Position numbers and translations under genes: made by a program. Below the pieces are notes generated by a model. The model was not told the origin of the DNA. It did not search any database and was given only the letters and a program-made list of their open reading frames with translations. Below are positions 1 to 9,566 of a stretch of DNA of 64,000 nucleotides, one piece after another; the stretch's first letter is position 1, and the number at the start of each line of letters is the position of its first letter. The stretch is taken from contig NZ_JACBXU010000008.1 of assembly GCF_013415305.1 (NCBI RefSeq), forward strand, positions 50,485 through 114,484, in the 5' to 3' direction. The stretch is from Pantoea sp. WMus005 (lineage in GTDB: Bacteria; Pseudomonadota; Gammaproteobacteria; Enterobacterales; Enterobacteriaceae).

Positions 1-775
1 AGATCGTCACGTGGTCACGATAACGATTGTTGAGCTCTTCCAGCAGCCGCGCAATCTTCAGGTAATGACGCTGATATTCAACGTTACGCTCACCGGTGCG
101 TTTGCGGTTGCTGATGGAGGCGTCGTGCATATAGTAGCGATAGAGCACCGCTTCGGTATAACGCACACGTTTTGCCAGCAGCATAAACTCGGTGGTCCAG
201 GGAATATCCTGATGATGCAGGCCCGGTTCGAACTGCAGCTGATGCTGCTCAATCAGCTTCCGGCGATAGATACCCAGCCAGACCACATGCATATAACGAC
301 GGGTTTTCAACGCGGTATTGAGCCAGTCGGCACCGCTCAGTACCGGCGTGCTGCGCAAACGGTCCAGGGGAATAAGCGGCTTTACCCGCTGGCTATGTTT
401 GAAAAACCACTCAGCATTGCACTGTGCTGCATCCAGATTGTCTGCTTCCGCCAGCGTTACGAGCGTCTGATACATATCGGGCTGCATTGTGTCATCTGCG
501 TCAGGAAAGGTGACATATTTCCCGCGAGCTATCGCCAGACCCGCATTACGCGCGCGCGAAACACCGCCATTTTCCTGATGAACCACGCGAATATGAGAAT
601 GCTGCTGTGCATACTGGTCGGCACGCTCGCCTGAGCCGTCGGTGGAACCATCATCGACAATAATGATTTCCAGCGCGGTCAGTGTCTGCGCCAGCAGTGA
701 GTGCATGAACTCATCAAACATGCTGCCCGCGTTGTACATCGGGGTAATAATACTCAGCAGAGGAGAAGTACTCAT
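1..775 (-). CDS. Family 2 glycosyltransferase, partial (3' end beyond window)
   Basis: The reading frame runs on the minus strand from ATG at 773-775 and is open to the window edge, so about 258 N-terminal residues are present. The start reads MSTSPLLSIITPMYNAG, followed by the GT-A nucleotide-sugar motif IIIVDDGSTDGS, then NGGVSRARNAGL and the metal-binding FPDADD. These are hallmarks of inverting family 2 glycosyltransferases. It lies downstream of the LPS core operon in the same orientation, so a role in adding a core or side-branch sugar at the inner membrane is likely, but donor and acceptor cannot be read. The 327-bp gap upstream suggests it may have its own promoter. It was assigned by direct translation because the frame has no stop inside the window. 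Confidence 0.85.
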   Translation of the reverse strand, partial: MSTSPLLSIITPMYNAGSMFDEFMHSLLAQTLTALEIIIVDDGSTDGSGERADQYAQQHSHIRVVHQENGGVSRARNAGLAIARGKYVTFPDADDTMQPDMYQTLVTLAEADNLDAAQCNAEWFFKHSQRVKPLIPLDRLRSTPVLSGADWLNTALKTRRYMHVVWLGIYRRKLIEQHQLQFEPGLHHQDIPWTTEFMLLAKRVRYTEAVLYRYYMHDASISNRKRTGERNVEYQRHYLKIARLLEELNNRYRDHVTI

Positions 776-1102
776 GACAATATCTGCACCAGCGTTGTAT
801 TCACTGCGAAAGGACGTTGCCTTGTCATAAATCATTTCCAAATCAGCAGAATGAAATCGGGGAGTTCATGATTATAAAACGGTGTAGCTTCCCTGCTTTA
901 CTAAAAACCACGCCCGACAATAATAATGCGCTATATGCGCTTTTTTTATGCAAATTGGTCGCGCAGGTAAACAGATTAGTATGTTGGCTTTCTGTCAGCG
1001 TCGTTTTTATAGCGGTATTGGCAAACAGCAGGCGGGATAAATGACGGGAAAGTCAGGCACTGCAATAACAGCGCCTGCATCAATCTGATAAACCTGTATG
1101 CG
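776..1102. other. Intergenic stretch between GT8 and GT2 genes
   Basis: No convincing gene. A 75-codon plus-strand frame at 817-1044 has no recognisable motif and opposes the flanking genes. Two hairpins lie here (listed separately), and the sequence is more AT-rich than its neighbours. A TATAAT hexamer on the minus strand at 871-876 could be a -10 element for the GT2 gene, with a leader of about 95 nt, but I see no good -35. Confidence 0.5.
1053..1076 (-). terminator. Candidate terminator of the waa operon (weak)
   Basis: Read on the minus strand, an 8-bp stem AGGCGCTG/CAGTGCCT (one G-U pair) with loop TTATTG lies about 27 nt after the GT8 stop codon. The following run is T-poor (GACTTTCCC), so termination may be partial. 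Confidence 0.4.
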
Positions 1103-2107
1103 CTATTGCTCGCTCTGTTTAAAAAACTTGAGACTGACATACTTCATCATCCAGCTCAGGCTTTCAGCATACTGTTTCTGATGCCATTTTACGCGAGCGA
1201 ATCGCTTCATCTCTTTATAATGCTTTGGCGTATCAAGGGGTTGTGCAGCCCAGGGTGAGCGCTGGTAATAGCTGTGGTAGCGCTGGGCAAGGTCGCTGCC
1301 CGCCCATGCATGCCAGGGTTTGCATTTACCGGTGTAGTGGATCATCACCGTCTCTTCAGGCACGCCCGAGTGATCCCAGACTTTATTAGCGATGATGTCG
1401 TAAATCTGGTTATAACGGTCCGGCAGGATCAGGATCTCATCTTCCAGCACGATATTCAGCGCATCCTGATCGGGAAAACCAAATTCTGCGCCCCGCGACA
1501 CCAGCACCTCGGTAATGCGCGCGGTGGTCTGCCTTTCGAGCCAGCGTGGAATATTGATCAGCATAAAGCCGGAGTTGAAATAGTGATGATGCTTCAGCCC
1601 CAGCCGTGTGCACTGGTTCTGTCGCGCACGTGGCGTGTCATTACAGGCGGCCAGCGTGTAATCCGTGATATCCAGGGTGAACAGGGGAGAGTAATCACCT
1701 ACTACCAGGGTATCTGCATCAATATAGATTACCCGATCGCTGTAGCTCGCCACGGTTCCAGGAATAAGGAAACGGTAGTGGATACTTTTAGGGTAGCGTC
1801 CGACCGCAGGCAACTGATCAACCCAGTCACTGTTAAAGATATGCAGCGTGATGGCCAGACGATGACCTGAGGCCAGCGAACGCAGTTTTTCCATATCCTC
1901 ATCATGTAGCGAGTCTGAGAAAATATGAGCGTGGAAAGCCGTATCGGGATGATGGCTGAGAAGTGAAAACAACGTAATGCCCAGGCCACGCGCGTAGGCG
2001 TGGTTAATGCCAAACGCAACGTGAACCGGATTGTCATCCGTGTCAGCAAGCGTGTTAACCAGCAGCTGACTTTGCTGAACGGCATCAGCAAGAGGGGTAA
2101 TTGCCAT
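1103..2107 (-). CDS. Family 8 LPS core glycosyltransferase (WaaO/WaaR/WaaI-like)
   Basis: A 334-residue protein with a GT8 fold. It has an N-terminal strand VHVAFGINHAYA near residue 28, the metal-binding DAD at 130-132 within YIDADTLV, FNSGFMLINI near 180, and the family motif IHYTGKCKPWH near 260. A basic C-terminal tail corresponds to the GT8 C-terminal extension of LPS glucosyl- and galactosyltransferases. Such enzymes add UDP-glucose or UDP-galactose to the outer core at the cytoplasmic face of the inner membrane. The start is ATG at 2105-2107, nine bases after the upstream GT9 gene, so the two are cotranscribed. Which sugar is transferred cannot be decided from sequence, so no waa letter is given. 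Confidence 0.88.
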   Translation of the reverse strand: MAITPLADAVQQSQLLVNTLADTDDNPVHVAFGINHAYARGLGITLFSLLSHHPDTAFHAHIFSDSLHDEDMEKLRSLASGHRLAITLHIFNSDWVDQLPAVGRYPKSIHYRFLIPGTVASYSDRVIYIDADTLVVGDYSPLFTLDITDYTLAACNDTPRARQNQCTRLGLKHHHYFNSGFMLINIPRWLERQTTARITEVLVSRGAEFGFPDQDALNIVLEDEILILPDRYNQIYDIIANKVWDHSGVPEETVMIHYTGKCKPWHAWAGSDLAQRYHSYYQRSPWAAQPLDTPKHYKEMKRFARVKWHQKQYAESLSWMMKYVSLKFFKQSEQ

Positions 2108-2116
2108 TACGCTTCA

Positions 2117-3193
2117 CTATTCCAGATTATGAGTAATAAACGTTTGTATTCTAGTCAGTTTATCGTGATCCAGCCCGAATAATTTTTCAGCAGGCTGATC
2201 AAACTTAAAACGGGTGGCAAAAACGAACGTCGACGCAGCAATATCATCCGGTCCGATAAACAAAACATTATTGACTGGACGCTGCTCCCTGACTTCACAC
2301 GGCCCATAAAGCATGATGATCGGGATCTGCTGCGCATCCGCAATATAGGCATTGCCAGAGTCAGAGGAGATATAAAAATCCATCTGCGAAATGGCCCACG
2401 GAACCTCTTCCAGTTTTAGCTCACCAATCAGACTGACGATATTCTCTTTCGGGCCGGTCAGGCTCAGTAACTCATCCAGCCACGGCTGCTCGGCTGGCGG
2501 ACCAAACACATAAAAAGTGCAGGGCAGGTCAGACAGCGACGCCATCAGCTGCTGCCAGATGCTGGCAGGAATCGTCTTTGCTTTGTTACCGGCAGAAATA
2601 CTGATGCCTATTTTAATGCCGCTGCGCGGATTCTGTAGCGCGGCGGGCGGCACGGACGGCTGCCAGAGCGGCGAGGTCGCGTGTTTAGGGAAATCGGTGT
2701 AGCGATAGTTGCGGTTAATCAGCTTCAGGTAACTGTCGAGCGTTAAGTCTGTCTTCGCATGGTCGACAATGCCGGTGGCGCTGCGATAGAAGGTCTTATG
2801 GTAAGACTTACGCACATAGGTACGCAGAAACTGTTTGTTCGGTGCGTTGCATAACGCGGCAAAGAACAGGTTTACGCTGTTTGGCTGCACCAGATAGACA
2901 TTGTCATAGCGGTTCATCAGGGTGAACGCGAGCTTCAGTTTGGCAAAAAAGCTGCGCTTTGCGTCTTCAATCAGAAAATAACGGCAGACCGTGTCATCGT
3001 GACGCGCCAGCGGCTCTACCGCTTTGCTGATCAACAGCTCAGACTGACCCAGGGCGCGCAGCATCGGGGTGATATTGATAAAATCACCAATCTTCGCCGT
3101 CTGGATGATTAAGCTGCGTCCGGTTGGCCGATAGAACAGCCGCATTATGGCCCGGACAGGCAGCAGTAGCAGGTAGATCAGCACATAGTTCAT
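2117..3193 (-). CDS. Family 9 (heptosyltransferase-like) glycosyltransferase, divergent
   Basis: A 358-residue protein that overlaps the end of waaC by four bases (ATGA). After a hydrophobic N-terminus (residues 2-21, possibly a membrane anchor) comes a GT9-like start, SLIIQTAKIGDFINITPML. The second Rossmann domain includes GIKIGISISAGNKAKTIP and SDSGNAYIADA, then IIMLYGPC. These match the overall plan of ADP-heptose:LPS heptosyltransferases. The usual DSGxxHxAAA loop carries Y instead of H, and the N-terminal anchor is not typical of WaaC, WaaF or WaaQ. It may be a heptosyltransferase III-like enzyme or a GT9 member with another donor. Operon position supports LPS inner-core work. Confidence 0.8.
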   Translation of the reverse strand: MNYVLIYLLLLPVRAIMRLFYRPTGRSLIIQTAKIGDFINITPMLRALGQSELLISKAVEPLARHDDTVCRYFLIEDAKRSFFAKLKLAFTLMNRYDNVYLVQPNSVNLFFAALCNAPNKQFLRTYVRKSYHKTFYRSATGIVDHAKTDLTLDSYLKLINRNYRYTDFPKHATSPLWQPSVPPAALQNPRSGIKIGISISAGNKAKTIPASIWQQLMASLSDLPCTFYVFGPPAEQPWLDELLSLTGPKENIVSLIGELKLEEVPWAISQMDFYISSDSGNAYIADAQQIPIIMLYGPCEVREQRPVNNVLFIGPDDIAASTFVFATRFKFDQPAEKLFGLDHDKLTRIQTFITHNLE

Positions 3194-4167
3194 GGCGTGT
3201 TTTCCGTAATAACGGCCTGCAGTTTTTCTGCTACCGTGTCAGCAGTCAGCTCCGCCAGATTATGATTCGGGGCGCTCAGTGCCTGTTGGTTCTGACCGTA
3301 CCCGCCAATCAGGCCGGGATCGGTCGGGCCATACAGCGTGAGATTGGGGCGATCCAGCGCCGCCGTCAGATGGCTTAATCCGGTATCGACGGAGACCACT
3401 GCCCGGGCGCCCGCCAGCTGTTGGGCTATCGCTTCAAGCGTCAGCTTAGGCAGCACCTCAACATGCTCAAAACCTTCTGCAAGGCGCAGTGCGCGTTGAT
3501 GCTCGTGTTCAGCACCCCAGGGCAGTTTCACTCGCAGACCGCTCGGCTGCATCTGTTCAATCAGCTGTCGCCAGTGCGATTCCGGCCAGTGCTTGTTATC
3601 ACGGGTCGTGGCATGCAGGAAGACCAGGTAATGCTGTGCGTCAGCGGGCAGATGATGCAGGAAGTGTCCCGCAATTGCGTAGTCACCCTGGTGTTGCGGC
3701 TTTTCATAGCCCAGGCTTTTGGCAAACAGTTCGCGCGTCCGTTCAACCGCGTGCTGTCGCTTACTGACCTCATGGCGGACGTCATACCACCAGCTGGCAA
3801 ACGGCTCACGCGCGCTGCGACTGTCCTGGCCATGCTTCACCCCTTTCGATAAACGGGTGACCAGTGCGGCACTTTTGATCAGTCCCTGCGCATCAATCAC
3901 GACATCATACTCACGTGACTGTAACTCGCGCTTAAACTGCACGCGCTCTTCACGCTGCTGACTGCCAAACCAGTGTTTGCGCCAGCGGCGAATCGCAACC
4001 GGTAACACTTTGTCGACGGCAGGATGCCAGCCTGGGATCTGCGCAAAATTCTCTTCCACCACCCAGTCGAAGCGGATGCCGGGAATGGCATGCATCGCAT
4101 CTGTCAGAGCAGGAAGGGAATGCAGAACATCGCCCATGGAGGAGGTTTTAACAATCAGGACGTGCAT
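3190..4167 (-). CDS. waaC: LPS heptosyltransferase I
   Basis: WaaC (RfaC) transfers the first L-glycero-D-manno-heptose from ADP-heptose to Kdo2-lipid A at the inner face of the cytoplasmic membrane. The 325-residue protein starts MHVLIVKTSSMGDVLHSLPA and carries FDWVVEE, VVIDAQGLIKSA and the C-terminal donor-site loop VSVDTGLSHLTAAL followed by NLTLYGPTDPGLIGG, as in the enterobacterial enzyme. The ATG at 4165-4167 is preceded by a strong AGGAGGT site and lies inside the last codons of waaF (13-bp overlap). The end overlaps the next glycosyltransferase by ATGA, so the three genes are translationally linked. Confidence 0.97.
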   Translation of the reverse strand: MHVLIVKTSSMGDVLHSLPALTDAMHAIPGIRFDWVVEENFAQIPGWHPAVDKVLPVAIRRWRKHWFGSQQREERVQFKRELQSREYDVVIDAQGLIKSAALVTRLSKGVKHGQDSRSAREPFASWWYDVRHEVSKRQHAVERTRELFAKSLGYEKPQHQGDYAIAGHFLHHLPADAQHYLVFLHATTRDNKHWPESHWRQLIEQMQPSGLRVKLPWGAEHEHQRALRLAEGFEHVEVLPKLTLEAIAQQLAGARAVVSVDTGLSHLTAALDRPNLTLYGPTDPGLIGGYGQNQQALSAPNHNLAELTADTVAEKLQAVITENTP

Positions 4168-5210
4168 GGCACCTCCTGTGGCGCGAGCAGTTCGCTCAGC
4201 GTCTGATGTACGCGCGCAGGCTGGATATCGATCAGGCTCTGGTGATAGCCCTGTTCGGCATCGCCTTTGCGCACTTTGTGATAGCCGGTAATCAGGCGAA
4301 TAATGCGCGCCTGACGTGCCAGCGGCGGCGTGAAGTCAGGGCTGCTGGGGCCATAGAGCGCGACCAGTGGACGATCCAGTGCCGCGGCGATATGCATCAG
4401 GCCGGAGTCATTGCTGACCACAGCACGGCATTGCGCCAGCAGAATTACCGCCTGTTCCAGCTGGGTTTCACCCGCCAGATTACGGCAATGGCCACGCGCC
4501 TCGTCAGGCAGCGCAGCGATAATCTCTTCGCCGGTCGGGCGGTCTTTGGCGGAGCCGAACAGCACGATCTGGAAGCCGTCAGCAATCAGCTGGTGGGCCA
4601 GCGTGGCGTAGTGATAGTGCGGCCAGCGTTTGGCCGGGCCAAATTCTGCGCCCGGACAAAAACCGATGATCGGACGGGTCGCCGCGAGCTGAAACTGTGC
4701 AGCCGTCTCAATCTTTTCCTGCTCTTCAACCTGCAATTTTGGCCACAACAGCGGCTGTGGCAGCTGCGCCGCCGAGGCAACAGGTATGTCGTAACCCAGC
4801 GCAACATAGCGCTCAACCATCAGCGGAAATGCGGCTTTATCCAGCACCCGCAAATCGTTCAGCAGGCCATAACGCATTTCACCGCGCCAGCCGACGCGGC
4901 GTTTTATTCCAGCGAAGAAGGGGACCAGCGCCGACTTAAAAGAGTTAGGCAGCACATAAGCACGGTCGTAATGACTGGCGCGTAGCATTTTTCCCAGTCG
5001 GCGACGCTCACCAATGCCCAGTGCGCCATGCCCGAGCGGCATCGCCAGCGCCTGATTCACCTCCGGCATGCGTGACAGCAACGGACGGCACCACGCAGGA
5101 GCCATCACGTCAATCACTGCATCCGGATGTTCGGCCTTGAGTGTGCGATAGAGACTTTGCGACATCATCATATCGCCGACCCACGACGGGCCGATTACCA
5201 GAATTTTCAT
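4155..5210 (-). CDS. waaF: LPS heptosyltransferase II
   Basis: WaaF (RfaF) adds the second heptose of the inner core to heptose I. At 351 residues it matches the family length. It opens MKILVIGPSWVGDMMMSQSL, has RRVGWRGEMRYGLLND in the N-terminal domain, FCPGAEFGPAKRWP in the linker, and SNDSGLMHIAAALDRPLVALYG in the donor domain. It begins 17 bp after the hldD stop codon and overlaps waaC by 13 bp, giving the classical hldD-waaF-waaC order that supplies and then uses ADP-heptose. Confidence 0.97.
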   Translation of the reverse strand: MKILVIGPSWVGDMMMSQSLYRTLKAEHPDAVIDVMAPAWCRPLLSRMPEVNQALAMPLGHGALGIGERRRLGKMLRASHYDRAYVLPNSFKSALVPFFAGIKRRVGWRGEMRYGLLNDLRVLDKAAFPLMVERYVALGYDIPVASAAQLPQPLLWPKLQVEEQEKIETAAQFQLAATRPIIGFCPGAEFGPAKRWPHYHYATLAHQLIADGFQIVLFGSAKDRPTGEEIIAALPDEARGHCRNLAGETQLEQAVILLAQCRAVVSNDSGLMHIAAALDRPLVALYGPSSPDFTPPLARQARIIRLITGYHKVRKGDAEQGYHQSLIDIQPARVHQTLSELLAPQEVPCTS

Positions 5211-5227
5211 CGCCGGAGCAGCTTCCT

Positions 5228-6160
5228 TTATGCGTTGCGGTTCAGCCAGACCATATATTCAGCAACGCCCTGGGCCACTGTTTTAAATGGCTTGTCGTAG
5301 CCAGCGGCACGCAGCTTCGTGAGATCGGCCTGGGTATAAGCCTGATAGCGTCCTTTGAGTTTTTCCGGGAACGGGATGTACTCAATCTGACCTTTCTGAT
5401 GAAATCTGAGTACCGCATCAGCCACTTCCTGGAAGGATTCGGCGCGGCCTGTGCCACAGTTGTAAATCCCGGAGACACCATTTTCCCAGCACCACAGGTT
5501 CACTTCAGCCACATCATCCACGTGGATGAAATCACGCTTAAAGCCGTCACTGCCTTCAAACAGTTTTGGATTTTCATCGTTGCTGATCTGCGTGTTCAGA
5601 TGGAAAGCCACACTTGCCATGCTGCCTTTATGGCCTTCACGCGGTCCGTATACATTGAAATAGCGGAAGCCGCACACCGGCGAATTCGCTTCCGGCAGCA
5701 TCTGGCGGACATAGTGGTCGAACAGCATTTTGGAGTAACCATAAACATTCAGCGGCTGCTCATACTGGCGCTCTTCAATGAAATTCTCGTTGCGTCCGCC
5801 GTAGGTCGCTGCAGAAGAGGCGTAGAGGAACGGGATCTCGCGCTCAAGACAGAAGTGCAGCAACTCTTTGGAGTACTGATAGTTGTTCTCCATCATGTAC
5901 TTGCCATCCCACTCGGTGGTGGATGAGCAGGCGCCCTGATGGAATATCGCTTCGATCGGGCCTAAATCATCGCCCGCCATCACGCTCATCAGGAACTCTT
6001 CTTTATCCATGTAATCGACGATATCCAGGTCGACTAAATTGGCAAACTTGGTGCCATCTTTCAGATTATCCACCACCAGAATGTCGGTGTGACCGCGATC
6101 GTTCAGCGCTTTGACGATGTTGCTGCCAATCATTCCTGCGCCGCCAGTTACGATAATCAT
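5228..6160 (-). CDS. hldD: ADP-L-glycero-D-manno-heptose 6-epimerase
   Basis: HldD (RfaD/WaaD) converts ADP-D-glycero- to ADP-L-glycero-D-manno-heptose, the donor for WaaC and WaaF. It is a short-chain dehydrogenase/epimerase with the NADP-binding [11 protein letters not shown] near residues 5-15, and Y140 and K144 in NVYGYSK. I chose the ATG at 6158-6160 because it gives 310 residues, the normal length, and MIIVTGG directly precedes the glycine loop; the open frame extends 35 codons further without family similarity. It heads the minus-strand LPS operon and is divergent from kbl, with 230 bp between the two starts. Confidence 0.97.
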   Translation of the reverse strand: MIIVTGGAGMIGSNIVKALNDRGHTDILVVDNLKDGTKFANLVDLDIVDYMDKEEFLMSVMAGDDLGPIEAIFHQGACSSTTEWDGKYMMENNYQYSKELLHFCLEREIPFLYASSAATYGGRNENFIEERQYEQPLNVYGYSKMLFDHYVRQMLPEANSPVCGFRYFNVYGPREGHKGSMASVAFHLNTQISNDENPKLFEGSDGFKRDFIHVDDVAEVNLWCWENGVSGIYNCGTGRAESFQEVADAVLRFHQKGQIEYIPFPEKLKGRYQAYTQADLTKLRAAGYDKPFKTVAQGVAEYMVWLNRNA

Positions 6161-6390
6161 GTTGTTACCTTCAACGTTGTGGGGTGAAACAGGAGGTTTC
6201 ACACACGAATACCTCACATCATAACATTTCATCAGGGTGCAGACAGCCAGATGACTCTGTAACACTTTGTGCGTACATCATCGCGGCGTGAACTATGCTG
6301 CAAAAATGACATTCTGTTGGGCGATTTATCGTGAAGAAGTGACCTGTTCAGTAAGATATGCCAGATTTTTGCCATCTGAGGAGAACAATG

Positions 6391-7587
6391 ATGCCTGCGC
6401 AATTTTATCAACAGCTTCGTCAGCAACTTGATGATGCACGTCAGGAAGGACTGTTTAAACAGGAACGAATCATCACTTCTGCCCAGCAGACGGAAATCGC
6501 GGTTGGCAGCGATCCGGCAGTGATAAACTTCTGCGCCAATAACTATTTAGGTCTGGCGAACCATCCGGCGCTGATTCAGGCGGCGAAAGAGGGTATGGAT
6601 TCTCATGGTTTTGGCATGGCGTCGGTGCGTTTTATTTGCGGCACGCAGGATAGCCATAAGCAGCTGGAAAAGCGTCTGGCAGAGTTTCTCGGCATGGAGG
6701 ATGCCATTCTTTACTCCTCCTGTTTCGATGCCAACGGGGGCCTGTTTGAAACCCTGCTTGACGCACAGGATGCGGTCATCTCGGATGCGCTGAATCATGC
6801 ATCCATTATCGACGGCGTCCGGCTGTGCAAAGCGCAGCGTTATCGCTACGCCAACAACGATATGGCGGCGCTGCGGGCCTGCCTGCAGGAAGCGCGCTAT
6901 AAAGGCGCTCGCCATATTCTGATTGCCACCGATGGCGTCTTTTCCATGGATGGGGTGATTGCGAATCTGTCCGCCATATGCGACCTCGCCGATGAGTTCT
7001 CCGCGCTGGTGATGGTGGATGATTCCCATGCGGTGGGCTTTGTCGGAAACGCCGGACGTGGAACTCATGAATACTGCGATGTTATGGGCCGGGTCGACAT
7101 CATTACCGGCACGCTGGGTAAAGCGCTCGGCGGCGCATCCGGTGGCTACACCGCAGCAAAGGCCGAAGTGGTGGAGTGGTTGCGTCAGCGTTCCCGTCCC
7201 TATCTGTTCTCTAATTCGCTGGCCCCGGCCATTGTGGCCGCCTCGCTGCGGGTGTTGGATCTGCTCAGCGAAGGTGACGGGCTGCGTCAGCGTCTGTGGG
7301 ACAATGCCCGCTACTTTCGGGAGCAGATGACGGCGGCGGGCTTTACGCTGGCCGGTGCCGATCACGCCATTATTCCGGTGATGCTGGGTGAAGCCAGTGT
7401 TGCTCAGGAGTTTGCCCGCCTGCTGCAACAGGAAGGTATTTACGTGACCGGCTTCTTCTATCCGGTGGTGCCAAAAGGTCAGGCACGCATTCGCACCCAA
7501 ATCTCCGCGGCGCACACCCAGCAACAGCTGGAACGTGCGGTGACGGCTTTTACCCGCATCGGCAAACAACTGGGCGTCATCGCCTGA
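6391..7587 (+). CDS. kbl: 2-amino-3-ketobutyrate CoA ligase (glycine C-acetyltransferase)
   Basis: Kbl cleaves 2-amino-3-oxobutyrate with CoA to glycine and acetyl-CoA, the second step of threonine degradation. The 398-residue alpha-oxoamine synthase carries [24 protein letters not shown] and the PLP lysine K244 in [14 protein letters not shown]. Two ATG codons stand in tandem (6388 and 6391) after GAGGAGA; the second gives the usual length and better spacing. tdh follows after 10 bp, forming the conserved kbl-tdh operon. Confidence 0.97.
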   Translation: MPAQFYQQLRQQLDDARQEGLFKQERIITSAQQTEIAVGSDPAVINFCANNYLGLANHPALIQAAKEGMDSHGFGMASVRFICGTQDSHKQLEKRLAEFLGMEDAILYSSCFDANGGLFETLLDAQDAVISDALNHASIIDGVRLCKAQRYRYANNDMAALRACLQEARYKGARHILIATDGVFSMDGVIANLSAICDLADEFSALVMVDDSHAVGFVGNAGRGTHEYCDVMGRVDIITGTLGKALGGASGGYTAAKAEVVEWLRQRSRPYLFSNSLAPAIVAASLRVLDLLSEGDGLRQRLWDNARYFREQMTAAGFTLAGADHAIIPVMLGEASVAQEFARLLQQEGIYVTGFFYPVVPKGQARIRTQISAAHTQQQLERAVTAFTRIGKQLGVIA

Positions 7588-7597
7588 GGAGTCCGTC

Positions 7598-8626
7598 ATG
7601 AAAGCACTCGCCAAACTGAAGAAGGAAGAGGGCATCTGGATGGTGACCGATGCGCCGGTTCCAGAGCCAGGTCACAACGATTTGTTGATTAAAATTCGTA
7701 AAACCGCCATCTGTGGCACCGATGTCCATATTTACAACTGGGATGACTGGTCGCGAAAAACCATTCCGGTGCCGATGATTGTCGGTCATGAATATGTGGG
7801 TGAGGTGGTTGCGACAGGGCAGGAAGTGAAAGGCTTTACGATTGGCGATCGGGTCTCGGGCGAGGGACATATCACCTGCGGGCACTGCCGCAACTGCCGT
7901 GCCGGGCGCACGCATTTATGCCGCAACACGATGGGCGTGGGCGTCAACCGCCAGGGCTGTTTCGCGGAGTATCTGGTTATCCCGGCCTTTAATGCGTTCA
8001 AAATTCCCGACAACATCTCCGATGAGCTGGCGGCAATCTTTGATCCGTTCGGCAATGCGGTGCATACCGCACTCTCGTTCGATCTGGTCGGCGAAGATGT
8101 GCTGATCTCCGGCGCAGGTCCAATCGGAATCATGGCCGCCGCGGTCTGTCGTCACGTCGGTGCGCGCAACGTCGTGATCACGGACATCAATGAGTACCGG
8201 CTGGCACTGGCACGAAAAATGGGTGTCACGCGCGCGGTCAATGTGGCGAATGAAAATCTGCGGGAAGTGATGCATTCACTGGGCATGACGGAGGGATTTG
8301 ATGTCGGGCTGGAGATGTCGGGTGCGCCTCCTGCGTTTCGTAGCCTGCTGGAGGTGATGAATCACGGTGGGCGTATCGCACTGTTGGGCATCCCGCCGGG
8401 TGAAATGGCGATCGACTGGAACCAGGTGATCTTCAAAGGGCTTTTCATCAAGGGAATCTATGGCCGTGAGATGTTCGAAACCTGGTACAAAATGGCGGCA
8501 CTGATTCAGTCCGGCCTCGATTTAACGCCGGTAATCACCCATCGCTATAGCATTGACGATTTCCAGCAGGGCTTTGATGAGATGCGATCAGGACGCTCGG
8601 GGAAAGTGATACTGAGCTGGGATTAA
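7598..8626 (+). CDS. tdh: L-threonine 3-dehydrogenase
   Basis: Tdh oxidises threonine to 2-amino-3-oxobutyrate with NAD+ and feeds Kbl. This 342-residue zinc-dependent medium-chain dehydrogenase shows catalytic zinc ligands C39 and H64-E65 (GHEYVGEV), structural zinc cysteines C94, C97, C100 and C108, and a cofactor-binding [10 protein letters not shown]. It starts 10 bp after kbl with a GAGGAG ribosome site and converges on the minus-strand transferase gene at 8655. Confidence 0.97.
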   Translation: MKALAKLKKEEGIWMVTDAPVPEPGHNDLLIKIRKTAICGTDVHIYNWDDWSRKTIPVPMIVGHEYVGEVVATGQEVKGFTIGDRVSGEGHITCGHCRNCRAGRTHLCRNTMGVGVNRQGCFAEYLVIPAFNAFKIPDNISDELAAIFDPFGNAVHTALSFDLVGEDVLISGAGPIGIMAAAVCRHVGARNVVITDINEYRLALARKMGVTRAVNVANENLREVMHSLGMTEGFDVGLEMSGAPPAFRSLLEVMNHGGRIALLGIPPGEMAIDWNQVIFKGLFIKGIYGREMFETWYKMAALIQSGLDLTPVITHRYSIDDFQQGFDEMRSGRSGKVILSWD

Positions 8627-8631
8627 ATTAA

Positions 8632-8649
8632 CGGCCGCCGGGGCGGCCG
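8632..8649. terminator. GC-rich hairpin between convergent tdh and transferase gene
   Basis: An inverted repeat CGGCCGCC/GGCGGCCG occupies most of the 28-bp gap between two convergent stop codons. Neither side has a strong T tract (GTTAATTTAATC on the minus side), so it may be a bidirectional but partial terminator. Confidence 0.5.
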
Positions 8650-8654
8650 CGTGA

Positions 8655-9566
8655 TTAGCTTTGCTTCTTCTCTTCGTCGGTCAGGTAGCGCACTTTGCGC
8701 GTGTAGTCCTGACCTTTGAAGTTCAGCGGTTGTTGCGGATCGGCAAGGTATTTTTGCCATTCCGACAGCGGGAATCCGCCATGTGCGCCCACCACGTCAG
8801 ACGGGATCACCGCCGACTGACCGCCAATTTTCTTTGAGACCGGCCAGTTAGCCCATTCACCCAGATTGACGGTTTTAATATCCAGCATGTCCAGCAACAC
8901 CGCGAGCGGCAGCTGGTCAGTCGGCGGCTGGCTGTCGTTCATCAAATTCCAGGTGTCATTAAACAGCGTCAGCCACAGCGGCGAAATGCGCTGCCAGACC
9001 TCACGCGTGGCAGCCAGGTAAGCGCCATTAACGTGGTCTGTCAGGTAGGGACGAATGCTGTGCTGATAGTAAGCGGGAATCGCCGCTTCTGGTGCACCCT
9101 CCAGCTTGGCAATCATTTTACCCTGACGGAAGCTGGAGTAGAGATGGCCTGGCTTCATCATGATCTCAGGCATCTTAAGCAGATTGAGGTCGGAATCGAT
9201 CATCAGAATGCCGTTGCCTTTTGCCTGCAGGGGCGCCTGCAATTTGATCAACCGGCTGCGATAGATCTGCTTGTAGCGATAGCTCTCTTCCCTGTGTGGC
9301 ACATCCAGGGTTGCCACGCGGGTTTTCACTGGCAGACTGCCAAAGGCGTGCGCGGGCTGATCGCTGACAATCACGATCTCTTCTGCCTCCGTCGCAAAGC
9401 GCGCCGCAAAATCGGCACTGAGCAGGGCTTCTTCAATATAGTCAGCGCCAGTGCAGGGGATCACGACCGACGTGACCGGAACGGTCCCCTCACCCCCCTG
9501 ATGCGAATAAGGCAGGTTATGGCGCGATCTGATATGGCGGTAACGGGGATTTAAAAAATTAAGCAT
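8655..9566 (-). CDS. Putative GT-A-type sugar transferase of surface polysaccharide
   Basis: A 303-residue protein I cannot assign to a named enzyme. Near residue 30 it has TSVVIPCTGADYIEEAL, which resembles the start of family 2 glycosyltransferases, and around 120 it has MIDSDLNLL, a possible DxD metal site. DHVNGAYLAATREVW in the middle is reminiscent of GT-A acceptor regions. I chose the ATG at 9564-9566 (MLNFLNPRYRHIR): it overlaps the stop of the upstream GT4 gene by eight bases, whereas the longer frame would lie inside that gene. The pair is therefore probably an operon after envC-yibQ. Involvement in LPS core or another cell-surface glycan is inference from the neighbour and the nearby waa genes. 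Confidence 0.65.
   Translation of the reverse strand: MLNFLNPRYRHIRSRHNLPYSHQGGEGTVPVTSVVIPCTGADYIEEALLSADFAARFATEAEEIVIVSDQPAHAFGSLPVKTRVATLDVPHREESYRYKQIYRSRLIKLQAPLQAKGNGILMIDSDLNLLKMPEIMMKPGHLYSSFRQGKMIAKLEGAPEAAIPAYYQHSIRPYLTDHVNGAYLAATREVWQRISPLWLTLFNDTWNLMNDSQPPTDQLPLAVLLDMLDIKTVNLGEWANWPVSKKIGGQSAVIPSDVVGAHGGFPLSEWQKYLADPQQPLNFKGQDYTRKVRYLTDEEKKQS

Noticed and set aside
11..634. 207-codon plus-strand open frame
   Set aside because: It lies opposite the GT2 gene, whose minus-strand translation carries clear VDDGSTDGS and FPDADD motifs; the plus frame has no domain.
817..1044. 75-codon plus-strand frame in the waa gap
   Set aside because: No ribosome site, no recognisable motif, and opposite to all neighbours; kept only as an intergenic note.
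6547..7635. 362-codon minus-strand frame opposite kbl
   Set aside because: kbl has its PLP lysine motif and full-length match; the reverse frame is a long GC-codon shadow.
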